From Cryomorpha sp963748925 (GTDB lineage Bacteria; Bacteroidota; Bacteroidia; Flavobacteriales_D; Cryomorphaceae): a stretch of DNA of 64,000 bases. Under the pieces are notes generated by a model. That model saw only the letters and a program-made list of their open reading frames with translations, was not told the origin of the DNA and ran no database searches. The position numbers were made by a program, and so were the translations under genes. How positions within the stretch are numbered: position 1 is the first letter of the stretch; each line of letters starts with the position of its first letter. Shown piece after piece: positions 18,971-26,915 of this stretch. The stretch is taken from assembly GCA_963748925.1 (NCBI GenBank), contig CAVVKG010000009.1, positions 744,001 through 808,000 on the forward strand, in the 5' to 3' direction.

Positions 18971-20272
18971 ATGAGCAAAACTTCTATGTCGACCAAGGCT
19001 TTTCATACGGTAAGAATCAATGACCCGCTTAGCAGGCTTCTTCATTTTGGAAATAGTCGGGATTACTGCGCTTTCTTCATTACATCAACTCACGATTTTA
19101 AGGCGGCCATCGGCGCAAAGCGAATTATAGAAATTGTTGATGCCAAAGGTGGTTTTGCGAAGCTTGAACAATTTCAATCGCAAGCAGATACAACCATTGC
19201 CGGTTATCTGGGCTATGACCTAAAGAATGATTTGGAAGTATTGAGCTCTCAAAACCCGGATTGTATAGACCTTCCGGAAGCGGTATTTTTTGAACCTCAA
19301 ATTTGGATTTACTGCAAAGAGAATACGCTAAAAATTGAAGCTGAAAATCAGACTTTTCTCAATGAATTGCTGAAGATTTTAGAAGCAGATCCTGGAGAGA
19401 AAAAAGCGAACGCCTCAGATCTTACCCTCGAGCCTCTCACTACCCGTGAGGAATATATTTCAAAAGCAAAGTCAATATTAAAACATCTCCAGAGAGGCGA
19501 TATTTACGAGGCCAATTATTGCATTCAGTTTCATGGACAAGCCGTTGAATTTGATCCTGTTTCACAGTTTTTAAATCTGCTCGATTTAACGGAAGCGCCG
19601 TTCTCAGTTTTTTCAAAACTCGATGGTAAATTTGTGTTGTCGGCTTCTCCTGAGCGTTATTTAAAAAATAACGGAGGCGAACTGATTTCTCAGCCTATAA
19701 AGGGCACAATTAAGCGCTCTAAAGATGAAGCTCTCGATAAAATTTTAATGGATCAGCTTAAAAACGACCCAAAGGAGCAAAGCGAAAATGTCATGATTGT
19801 TGACCTGGTACGAAATGATTTATCGCGCGTGGCGACCCGAAATTCGGTTTGTGTAAAGGAACTTTTTGGGGTGGGAACTTTCAAAACGGTTCACCATCTG
19901 GTAAGCACTGTTGCAGCTCAGCTCAATACAGAAAAGTATAATCACTGGGATGCCATAAGAGCAACTTTCCCGATGGGATCAATGACTGGCGCGCCAAAAA
20001 TCAGTGCCATGAAAATTATTGAAGCGCACGAGTCATTTAAGCGTGGCGCTTACTCTGGTGGTTTTGGATGGATTAGTCCCAATGGCGATTTTGATTTTAA
20101 TGTATTGATTCGGACAATTTTATACAATCAAGAAAACTATGAACTCGCTTTTTCGGTGGGTAGTGCCATCACTATAAAAGCTATTCCCGAAAAGGAATAC
20201 GATGAATGCCTTCTCAAAGCAGAGGCGCTGATTAATTCGCTTAAAAAGGCAGTGGCCAATGAACTTGCTTAA
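18971..20272 (+). CDS. pabB: Aminodeoxychorismate synthase component I
   Basis: 433 residues from ATG 18971; an in-frame TTG at 18938 would add an unconserved leader and is rejected. PabB aminates chorismate to 4-amino-4-deoxychorismate on the way to p-aminobenzoate and folate. The chorismate-binding fold is shown by RGDIYEANYCIQF, LSASPERYLK, QPIKGTIKRS, VDLVRNDLSRVA, FPMGSMTGAPKISAM and GAYSGGFGW. The Lys in PIKGT (about residue 244) is the residue that separates PabB from anthranilate synthase, which has PIAGT. No glutaminase partner (pabA) is adjacent. It overlaps tilS by 14 nt. Assignment as PabB rather than an isochorismate or anthranilate synthase rests mainly on that Lys. Confidence 0.9.
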   Translation: MSKTSMSTKAFHTVRINDPLSRLLHFGNSRDYCAFFITSTHDFKAAIGAKRIIEIVDAKGGFAKLEQFQSQADTTIAGYLGYDLKNDLEVLSSQNPDCIDLPEAVFFEPQIWIYCKENTLKIEAENQTFLNELLKILEADPGEKKANASDLTLEPLTTREEYISKAKSILKHLQRGDIYEANYCIQFHGQAVEFDPVSQFLNLLDLTEAPFSVFSKLDGKFVLSASPERYLKNNGGELISQPIKGTIKRSKDEALDKILMDQLKNDPKEQSENVMIVDLVRNDLSRVATRNSVCVKELFGVGTFKTVHHLVSTVAAQLNTEKYNHWDAIRATFPMGSMTGAPKISAMKIIEAHESFKRGAYSGGFGWISPNGDFDFNVLIRTILYNQENYELAFSVGSAITIKAIPEKEYDECLLKAEALINSLKKAVANELA

Positions 20273-21584
20273 ATCTTTTAGAAAGAAAATGCGGGCTCTG
20301 GGCGTTAAGTCCGATTCCAGAATCCTGGTGGCCGTTAGTGGCGGCTTAGATTCTATGGTCCTTCTTCACCTTTCGGCAAATGCCGGTTATAAAACCGAAG
20401 CGGCTCACGCAAATTTTAAACTGAGAGGCGCTGATAGTGAGGCCGATGAGGACTTGGTGCGAAAAACCGCAGAGAAGTTGGATGTTGAGATTTTTGCAAA
20501 GAGTCTTAAGGTCGATAAAAAAACAGAAAACGTTCAGGTTTCTGCGCGAAACTTGAGGTACGATTGGTTTCATGAACTTGTCGAAAAGCATCGTTTTGAT
20601 TACATTTTAACCGCTCATCATCAGGATGATCGGATAGAGACGTTCTTCATCAACTTGCTCCGCGGAAGCGGCTTAAAAGGACTCAAATCCATTCCTGAAA
20701 AAAACAAAAATATCCTAAGACCATTGCTACTTTTCTCAAAAGGAGCACTTAAGGCTTATGCGGAAGAAAATGGAATAGAATGGCGAGAAGATTCTTCAAA
20801 TCGGGAAACAGATTATTTGCGAAACAAAATTCGCCATGGGCTAGCTGCTGAATTTTCGAGGCTTGTCCCTGCGGCCAATGAAAACCTGGCTAAATCGATT
20901 GATTTTCTCGGAGATGCTAACCAATATTTCGAAAATACCGCCGCAGTCTTTATTCATTCCTTGAAAAAGGAAAAAGAGAACACGCTTATTTCCGATGATC
21001 AATGGAGTTTTTTGTTTGGAGCAAGGCCCCTTCATAAATATGTTTTTGAGCATTTCGGTTTTATTAGCGATCAGCTTAGTCAATTGGAAGAATTGAGTAA
21101 TAGTCAAAGCGGTAGAAGAATAGAAAGTGCTCATTTCACTGCTTACCGCGATAGAGATGGATTTGTGCTGGAGCCTTCAGATACTCAAAAGGTGAATCCG
21201 GTATTCATAGACTCAAAAGAAGGAGAGTTGGACTTGCCCATCCATTTGAAGTGGTGGCTTAATGAAACGAGTGAGATAGATGTTTCAAAATCGCACCATT
21301 TCGCTCATCTGGATTTTGATAAACTTCAATTTCCGCTTACTCTTCGCAAATGGCGGCCGGGAGATCGTTTTGTTCCGCTTGGGATGAGCGGGTCAAAAAA
21401 AATAAGCGATTTTCTTACCGATCAAAAATGCTCGATACCACAAAAGAACCAAACATTTGTTATTGAAAGCGCAGGCAAAATTTGTTGGGTAGTGGGAATG
21501 CGAATTGACAACAGGTTTAAATGCGAAGCCAGGGATACCACTGTTTTTACCCTTCAATTAGCTCAGCCACAGCATGACGATTAA
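20259..21584 (+). CDS. tilS: tRNA(Ile)-lysidine synthase
   Basis: 441 residues. It uses ATP and lysine to convert the CAU-anticodon wobble cytidine of tRNA(Ile2) to lysidine, an essential step for decoding AUA. The PP-loop SGGLDS (residues 27-32), the AHHQDDRIETFFINLLRGSG motif, EDSSNRETDYLRNKIRH and the C-terminal TilS domain (LRKWRPGDRFVPLGM, KKISDFLTDQK) are all present. It overlaps the end of pabB by 14 nt and the start of the next gene by 11 nt, so the three are translationally coupled. No anomaly. Confidence 0.96.
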   Translation: MNLLKSFRKKMRALGVKSDSRILVAVSGGLDSMVLLHLSANAGYKTEAAHANFKLRGADSEADEDLVRKTAEKLDVEIFAKSLKVDKKTENVQVSARNLRYDWFHELVEKHRFDYILTAHHQDDRIETFFINLLRGSGLKGLKSIPEKNKNILRPLLLFSKGALKAYAEENGIEWREDSSNRETDYLRNKIRHGLAAEFSRLVPAANENLAKSIDFLGDANQYFENTAAVFIHSLKKEKENTLISDDQWSFLFGARPLHKYVFEHFGFISDQLSQLEELSNSQSGRRIESAHFTAYRDRDGFVLEPSDTQKVNPVFIDSKEGELDLPIHLKWWLNETSEIDVSKSHHFAHLDFDKLQFPLTLRKWRPGDRFVPLGMSGSKKISDFLTDQKCSIPQKNQTFVIESAGKICWVVGMRIDNRFKCEARDTTVFTLQLAQPQHDD

Positions 21585-22266
21585 CATCAGAACCAAGAGA
21601 GATGCTCTCGCGCTGTATTTATTGCTGGCAGGTCTCTTTATCACAGCCTTGGTAGCATGTAATCTTATTGCCAATAAATTTATAAGTATCGATTTGGGTT
21701 TTAAAGTATTTGTCATTTCGGCCGGTGTACTTCCTTATCCCATTACATTCTTGCTTACCGACCTTCTTTCGGAAATTTATGGGCGTAAAAAGACGAACAT
21801 GGTCGTGTATGTTGGCTTTTTTGCATCGATGTTTGTCCTGCTTATTTTATATCTGGGAAGTGTCTTTCCGGCAATAGAGAATTCGACAGTAAAGGATGCA
21901 GATTACAACGTAGTTTTTCAAAATTCGTGGCGAGTAATACTAGCGAGTATGGTTGCTTATCTTTTTGCACAGCTTATTGATGTGCGGCTTTTCCATTTCT
22001 GGAAACGTCTCACCAAAGGAAAAAAGCTTTGGTTAAGAAACAATGCATCCACTATCGTTTCGCAACTTGTAGATACCTCCCTTGTGGTTTTGGTGCTTTT
22101 TGCAGGAACACTTTCTTATGAAACAATGGGCGGGTATATATTAGACGGGTGGTTATTTAAAGTTATCTGCGCGCTTTTAGATACATTCTTCATTTATCTC
22201 TTCGTTGGCTTGATTAAGAAAAAGTTCAAACTGAAAGTCCACGAAGAGCTCGAATTTCTGGATTGA
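21574..22266 (+). CDS. yhhQ: Queuosine precursor transporter (YhhQ/QPTR family)
   Basis: 230 residues with about six hydrophobic spans (ALYLLLAGLFITALVACNLI; VFVISAGVLPYPITFLLTDL; VVYVGFFASMFVLLILYLG; VILASMVAYLFAQLIDV; LVVLVLFAGTLS; ICALLDTFFIYLFVGL). The PYPITFLLTDLLSEIYGRKK stretch, the AQLIDVRLFHFWK segment and the RNNASTIVSQLVDT region are hallmarks of the YhhQ/DUF165 family, which imports queuosine precursors (preQ0, preQ1) across the inner membrane. It overlaps tilS by 11 nt. With tilS next to it, the operon has a tRNA-modification theme. The exact precursor imported is not known. Confidence 0.92.
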   Translation: MTINIRTKRDALALYLLLAGLFITALVACNLIANKFISIDLGFKVFVISAGVLPYPITFLLTDLLSEIYGRKKTNMVVYVGFFASMFVLLILYLGSVFPAIENSTVKDADYNVVFQNSWRVILASMVAYLFAQLIDVRLFHFWKRLTKGKKLWLRNNASTIVSQLVDTSLVVLVLFAGTLSYETMGGYILDGWLFKVICALLDTFFIYLFVGLIKKKFKLKVHEELEFLD

Positions 22267-22382
22267 GGATTGTCTGAATTAACAAATATAAGGTTTGGGT
22301 TTCCAAGATTAATCTGACATTTTCCCCGCTAATTTCTCAAATTCCGTAGCTTTAGCGACTCATTATTAGATCAAGACTTTTC

Positions 22383-24839
22383 ATGTTGAAATTCAAAGCA
22401 TTTTTCGCTCTAGTTTGCACATTTTTGATGGTGCACCCGGCACTCGATGCACAAGTTTACGATCCGGTAGATTGGTCATTTAGCGTTAAGGAAATTTCAG
22501 ATACAGAAGCCGAGCTGATATTTACAGCCGCAATTGAAGAAGGTTGGCATATCTATGCCACAGAATTATCAAGTGATGAAGGCCCGCTACCCACTGAGTT
22601 TCTCTTGAATGAATCAGCTGATTATAAAAAACTAGGAAAAATTCAGCAAGGTAAATTCAAAACAGAATACGATCCGAATTTTCAGATGGATCTCGATTAT
22701 TTTGAAGAAAAGGCGGTCTTCAAACAAAAAATTAAGCGAATTGCTAAAAAGGACTTCAAAGTCACGGGCGAACTCTCATTTATGGTTTGCGATGCCGATA
22801 AGTGCCTTCCTCCCGAATATATTGAATTCAATTTTAAAGTAAAAGGAGCAGCAGAGAGTCCTAAATCAGAGAGCCCTGGTTTTGGTTCGGCGAGCGTTTC
22901 ATTGGGCGGACAAAATGCATCGGATACTCCTGAGCCGGACATTCAAATTTTTGATCCGGTTAATTGGGAGTTTTTTATTGAAGATGAAACCGATTCTACG
23001 GCTGTACTGGTTGCCGAAGCAACGCTTGAGCCGGAATGGCATATTTACTCTATGTATTTAGAGAGTGATATGGGTCCTGTGCCCACTTCATTCACCTTTG
23101 AGGCATCCAATGGTTTTGAACTAGTGGGTAAGGCGATGGAAGGTGAACCGGAAATAATGTATGATCCTAATTTCGAAATGGATCTGGGCTTTTTTAGCGA
23201 CAAGGCTCAATTCAAGCAAAAAATTAGAAAACTAACCGATAAACCCGTTAAGATCACCGGTTACGTTACTTTCATGGTTTGCGATGACGAGAAATGTCTT
23301 CCGCCGGATGATATTGATTTTTCTTTTGCTATTGAAGCTGGAGCTGCAAATGTTGAAGCATCTAAAGCAGATGTAGAAACTACAGGCTCTAAAAAGGAAA
23401 GCTCTCGCAGCAATTGGGGCATTTTTATTATTGCCTTTTTGAGTGGTTTTGCTGCTTTGCTTACTCCTTGTGTATTTCCGATGATTCCAATGACTGTGAG
23501 TTTTTTCACTAAGCAGAGCAAAACCAGGGCAGCCGGAATTAAGAACGCTGTAATCTACGGACTTTCTATTATTGTGATATATGTCCTTCTGGGAGCCTTC
23601 GTTACATGGGTGTTTGGGGCGGATGTGCTTTCTAATTTAGCGACCAATCCCTGGTTCAACATCTTTTTCTTTCTTTTATTGATTGTATTTGCCATTTCTT
23701 TCCTCGGTGCGTTTGAGATTACCCTGCCAAGTTCATGGATCAACAAAGCAGATTCAAAAGCTGATAAAGGTGGATTGATTGGAATTTTCTTTATGGCATT
23801 TGTTCTCGCGTTGGTTTCGTTCTCATGCACCGGGCCCATTGTGGGTAGTTTGCTGGTAGAGGCTGCTACCAGAGGTGGCGCAGCGCCTGTAATCGGGATG
23901 CTTGGTTTTAGTCTGGCCATCGCTCTTCCCTTCGCTCTTTTTGCCGCCTTTCCGGGCTGGTTGAATTCATTGCCTCAATCTGGTGGATGGCTTAATTCTG
24001 TGAAGGTTGTTCTTGGTTTTCTTGAGTTGGCTCTGGCATTTAAATTTCTTTCAAATGCCGACCTCGTAATGGATTATCATTTGCTCGAGAGAGAAGTGTT
24101 CCTGGCAATTTGGATAGTTATCTTCGGATTATTAACGCTCTACCTGCTCGGTAAACTGAAACTTCCTCATGATAGCGATCTGAAATTCATATCGGTACCC
24201 AGGCTATTGATGGCCATTGTGACCGGTGTTTTTACAATTTATATGATTCCCGGCTTGTGGGGTGCTCCGCTCAAGCTTATCAGTGCTTTTCCCCCGCCAA
24301 TGCAGTACAGTGAAAGTCCGATGGGTATCGGCTTTAGTGGCGGTGCAGCTTCCGTCAATCCTCCGGAAGACGATGATCAGCATCTGGGTCCTCAAAATAT
24401 TTATGTTTTTCATGATTATGATAAGGGGTTGGCTTTCGCCAAAGAAAAAAACCTTCCGCTTATGCTCGATTTTACCGGTAAAGCTTGTGTAAACTGTCGT
24501 AAGATGGAAGAGCAAGTTTGGTCAGATCCCGAAATAAAAAGGAAGCTCTCAGAAGAGATGGTACTGGTTTCGCTCTATGTCGATTTCCGCGAACCACTTC
24601 CAAAGTCTGAGCAAATTACTGTTGATCTCGGAAACGGTCGTGAGAAAAAACTACGCACTGTTGGAGATAAGTGGGCCGCCATGCAAGAAATCAAATACAA
24701 AATTAATGCACAGCCTTATTATGTTCTGCTTGATCACAATGAGGAGATGCTAGTTGAGCCTGCAAATTATCAGGATTACGGCGAGGTCGATCTGTTTAGC
24801 GATTGGCTCGACCGCGGAATAGAAAAGTTTAAAAAGTAA
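22383..24839 (+). CDS. dsbD: DsbD-type thiol:disulfide interchange protein with two tandem alpha domains
   Basis: 818 residues, longer than classical DsbD (about 570). It carries electrons from cytoplasmic thioredoxin through the membrane to periplasmic disulfide proteins. Order: signal peptide (CTFLMVHPALDAQ); first alpha domain at about 25-157 with Cys136 and Cys141 in MVCDADKCLPPE; a second homologous alpha domain at about 192-320 with Cys300 and Cys305 in MVCDDEKCLPPD; an eight-helix membrane domain from about 345 with Cys363 (LLTPCVFPMIP) and Cys482 (VSFSCTGPIVG); and a C-terminal thioredoxin domain with CVNC (Cys702, Cys705). All redox cysteines are kept in both alpha copies. It follows the YhhQ gene after 116 nt and ends at a strong terminator. 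The duplication is the odd feature. Confidence 0.93.
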   Translation: MLKFKAFFALVCTFLMVHPALDAQVYDPVDWSFSVKEISDTEAELIFTAAIEEGWHIYATELSSDEGPLPTEFLLNESADYKKLGKIQQGKFKTEYDPNFQMDLDYFEEKAVFKQKIKRIAKKDFKVTGELSFMVCDADKCLPPEYIEFNFKVKGAAESPKSESPGFGSASVSLGGQNASDTPEPDIQIFDPVNWEFFIEDETDSTAVLVAEATLEPEWHIYSMYLESDMGPVPTSFTFEASNGFELVGKAMEGEPEIMYDPNFEMDLGFFSDKAQFKQKIRKLTDKPVKITGYVTFMVCDDEKCLPPDDIDFSFAIEAGAANVEASKADVETTGSKKESSRSNWGIFIIAFLSGFAALLTPCVFPMIPMTVSFFTKQSKTRAAGIKNAVIYGLSIIVIYVLLGAFVTWVFGADVLSNLATNPWFNIFFFLLLIVFAISFLGAFEITLPSSWINKADSKADKGGLIGIFFMAFVLALVSFSCTGPIVGSLLVEAATRGGAAPVIGMLGFSLAIALPFALFAAFPGWLNSLPQSGGWLNSVKVVLGFLELALAFKFLSNADLVMDYHLLEREVFLAIWIVIFGLLTLYLLGKLKLPHDSDLKFISVPRLLMAIVTGVFTIYMIPGLWGAPLKLISAFPPPMQYSESPMGIGFSGGAASVNPPEDDDQHLGPQNIYVFHDYDKGLAFAKEKNLPLMLDFTGKACVNCRKMEEQVWSDPEIKRKLSEEMVLVSLYVDFREPLPKSEQITVDLGNGREKKLRTVGDKWAAMQEIKYKINAQPYYVLLDHNEEMLVEPANYQDYGEVDLFSDWLDRGIEKFKK

Positions 24840-24857
24840 TAACCTGCAAGTTAGATT

Positions 24858-24879
24858 GGGGGCAATTGCCCCCTTTTTT
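24858..24879 (+). terminator. Intrinsic terminator after dsbD
   Basis: An uninterrupted palindrome, GGGGGCAA (24858-24865) with TTGCCCCC (24866-24873), followed by six T. Confidence 0.9.
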
Positions 24880-24953
24880 ATTATTAGAAAAGCGATATTT
24901 GAATGTAAAAATTTCTAAATTGAAGCTGGTTCCATGCTTAAATCATTGAGTCT

Positions 24954-26153
24954 ATGAAAAAACCCGATTTTCCGGAGAATGAAGAAGAACGACAGAAAGC
25001 TCTGGAACGTTATTCCATTTTAGATACGATAGAAGAGGAGAGCTATGATAACCTTACCTCTTTGATAGCAAGTATTTGCGAAGTACCTATTTCACTTGTT
25101 TCACTTTTAGATAAGGATAGAAACTTTTTGAAATCACATTATGGCGTTCCATTCACCGAAGATCCAAGGGAACGTTCATTTTGCGGTCATACGATCTTAG
25201 AAGAAAAGGGGTTTTTAGTTGTTTCGGATGCTTTAAAGGACCCTCGCTTTAGTGATAATCCACTCGTAACAGATATGGGTATACGCTTTTATGCAGGCGC
25301 GGCACTGACCAATAAGGAAGGAATAAATTTAGGTGCTTTATGCGTGTTTGGTAAAGAGCCCAAAATACTTTCACCTCATCAAAAGCAGGCGCTTGAGCAA
25401 TTATCTAAGCAAGTAATGTTATTGATGGAAAGCCGGTTATTAAATATCAACTTGCTGAAGGCGGAAAAAGAGTTGCAGGAACGCAATATGGAGTTAGCAA
25501 GATTTGCGGCAGTTACATCTCACGATCTCAAATCTCCACTTAATAATATTGTTTCATTGTTGACCCTTCTTAAGGAATCTGCTCACAAAAAGCTCGATGA
25601 AGAAGAGCAATCCTATATTGAATGGATTGAGAAATCTGCCACCTTTTTATCTAATCATATTACGGGATTACTCGATTTTTACAAAAGTGATCAATTACTC
25701 TCTCGGGAAAAATCCTTAGTTAAATCTGAGATTTTAGAAAAAGAGCTCATGATGGTTTCTACTTCCCCGCAGAATAAGCTGCATTTTAATTCAAGTGTAG
25801 ATGCCTTGGAGATTAATAAAGAGGTAGTTTGTCAAATTTTAATGAATCTTATCTCAAATGGTTTTAAGTACAACGAAAGTGAGAATCCCACTGTTGATGT
25901 CTCAATCAGTGAAGAGGAAGGCTCCTATTATTTTGAAGTAAGAGACAATGGAATTGGAATTCCAGTCGAGAATCAGGAAAGGATATTTGACCTTTTCGAG
26001 ACCAATGATGCAGTTGACCGTGGAGGCCATAAAGGGACAGGAATCGGCCTGGCAACAGTAAAAAAGTTGATAGATAAACTGGATGGAGAAATTAAAGTGA
26101 ATTCTGATAAAGGCACTGGAACTGCAATTACTTGCATTATTCCCCGGAAATAA
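24954..26153 (+). CDS. Soluble GAF-domain sensor histidine kinase
   Basis: 399 residues with no signal peptide or membrane span, so cytoplasmic. N-terminal GAF domain at about 25-165 (ISLVSLLDKDRNFLKSHYG, RSFCGHTILEEKGFLVVSDA, FYAGAALTNKEGINLGALCV), a coiled-coil linker (LLKAEKELQERNMELARFA), a HisKA dimerisation domain with the phosphorylation His in VTSHDLKSPLNNIVSLLTLL, and an HATPase domain with N box LMNLISNGFKYN, G1 DNGIGIP, F box and G2 GTGIGLATVKKLI. All parts for ATP binding and autophosphorylation are present. No response regulator is adjacent, so it is an orphan kinase; the signal and partner are unknown. The GAF type resembles those in other soluble Bacteroidota kinases, which may bind small ligands. 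Confidence 0.93.
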   Translation: MKKPDFPENEEERQKALERYSILDTIEEESYDNLTSLIASICEVPISLVSLLDKDRNFLKSHYGVPFTEDPRERSFCGHTILEEKGFLVVSDALKDPRFSDNPLVTDMGIRFYAGAALTNKEGINLGALCVFGKEPKILSPHQKQALEQLSKQVMLLMESRLLNINLLKAEKELQERNMELARFAAVTSHDLKSPLNNIVSLLTLLKESAHKKLDEEEQSYIEWIEKSATFLSNHITGLLDFYKSDQLLSREKSLVKSEILEKELMMVSTSPQNKLHFNSSVDALEINKEVVCQILMNLISNGFKYNESENPTVDVSISEEEGSYYFEVRDNGIGIPVENQERIFDLFETNDAVDRGGHKGTGIGLATVKKLIDKLDGEIKVNSDKGTGTAITCIIPRK

Positions 26154-26313
26154 TTCTACTGACATCGCAGTAATTATAATCTCTCTGATTCGGGACAGGT
26201 AAATGTATTTCTCAAATCAACAGAATTGTGAAGAGTTGCTGTTGATGGTTGTCTTCCTTAGGCTCATCGTTTCATTTTTTAGTAAAACCCCTTTTTAATA
26301 AATATCGTTTTCC

Positions 26314-26321
26314 TACATTTG
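26314..26321 (+). promoter_or_regulatory. Promoter -7 box that decides the gmhA start
   Basis: TACATTTG matches TAnnTTTG exactly. Its last three bases are an in-frame TTG (26319) that could be mistaken for a start; because that codon lies within the promoter box, translation should begin at the ATG at 26340. Confidence 0.6.
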
Positions 26322-26339
26322 GCTAAAAGGCAAAATACT

Positions 26340-26909
26340 ATGGATCCAAAGCTAAAGGCTCATTTTACGGAAGCACAGGAAGTACTGAAAAATTTCATTG
26401 ATCACGATCAAAATCTCGATAGCGTTGAGGCAGGAGCCCAGCTAATGGTTGCGGCCATAAAAAACGGAGGTAAGATCATTTCATGTGGAAACGGAGGAAG
26501 TATGTGCGATGCCATGCACTTTGCCGAAGAGCTAACCGGAAGATACAGAAATGACCGCCCTGCAATGCCTGCAATTTCAATTTCAGACCCCTCACATATT
26601 TCGTGCGTGGGAAATGATTATGGATATGAATTTATTTTTTCCAGATATCTGGAGGCCATGGGGAATGAGGGAGACGTTTTGGTCGCAATCAGCACCAGCG
26701 GAAACTCAGCCAATGTGATGCGTGCCGCAGAAACCGCTCTGGCAAAAGGAATGAAGGTAGTTGCCCTAACGGGAAAAGATGGAGGGAAGCTTGCAGATCT
26801 CGCCACGGTAGAAGTAAGAGTGCCGCACAATGGATACGCCGATCGCATTCAGGAAATACATATTAAGGTAATTCACAGCTTTATTGACTATATTGAACGG
26901 CATATCTAA
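26340..26909 (+). CDS. gmhA: Phosphoheptose isomerase (SIS domain)
   Basis: 189 residues from ATG 26340. GmhA converts sedoheptulose-7-phosphate to D-glycero-D-manno-heptose-7-phosphate, first step of ADP-heptose synthesis for the LPS core. The SIS-domain signature SCGNGGSMCDAMHFAEELTG, the LVAISTSGNSANVMRAAETA substrate loop, the VVALTGKDGGKLADLA strand and the catalytic C-terminal helix IQEIHIKVIHSFIDYIE agree with GmhA. Other heptose genes are not nearby. A TTG start at 26319 is rejected since it is inside a promoter box. It ends 6 nt before the yifB ATG, suggesting a common transcript. Confidence 0.93.
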   Translation: MDPKLKAHFTEAQEVLKNFIDHDQNLDSVEAGAQLMVAAIKNGGKIISCGNGGSMCDAMHFAEELTGRYRNDRPAMPAISISDPSHISCVGNDYGYEFIFSRYLEAMGNEGDVLVAISTSGNSANVMRAAETALAKGMKVVALTGKDGGKLADLATVEVRVPHNGYADRIQEIHIKVIHSFIDYIERHI

Positions 26910-26915
26910 CCAAAA

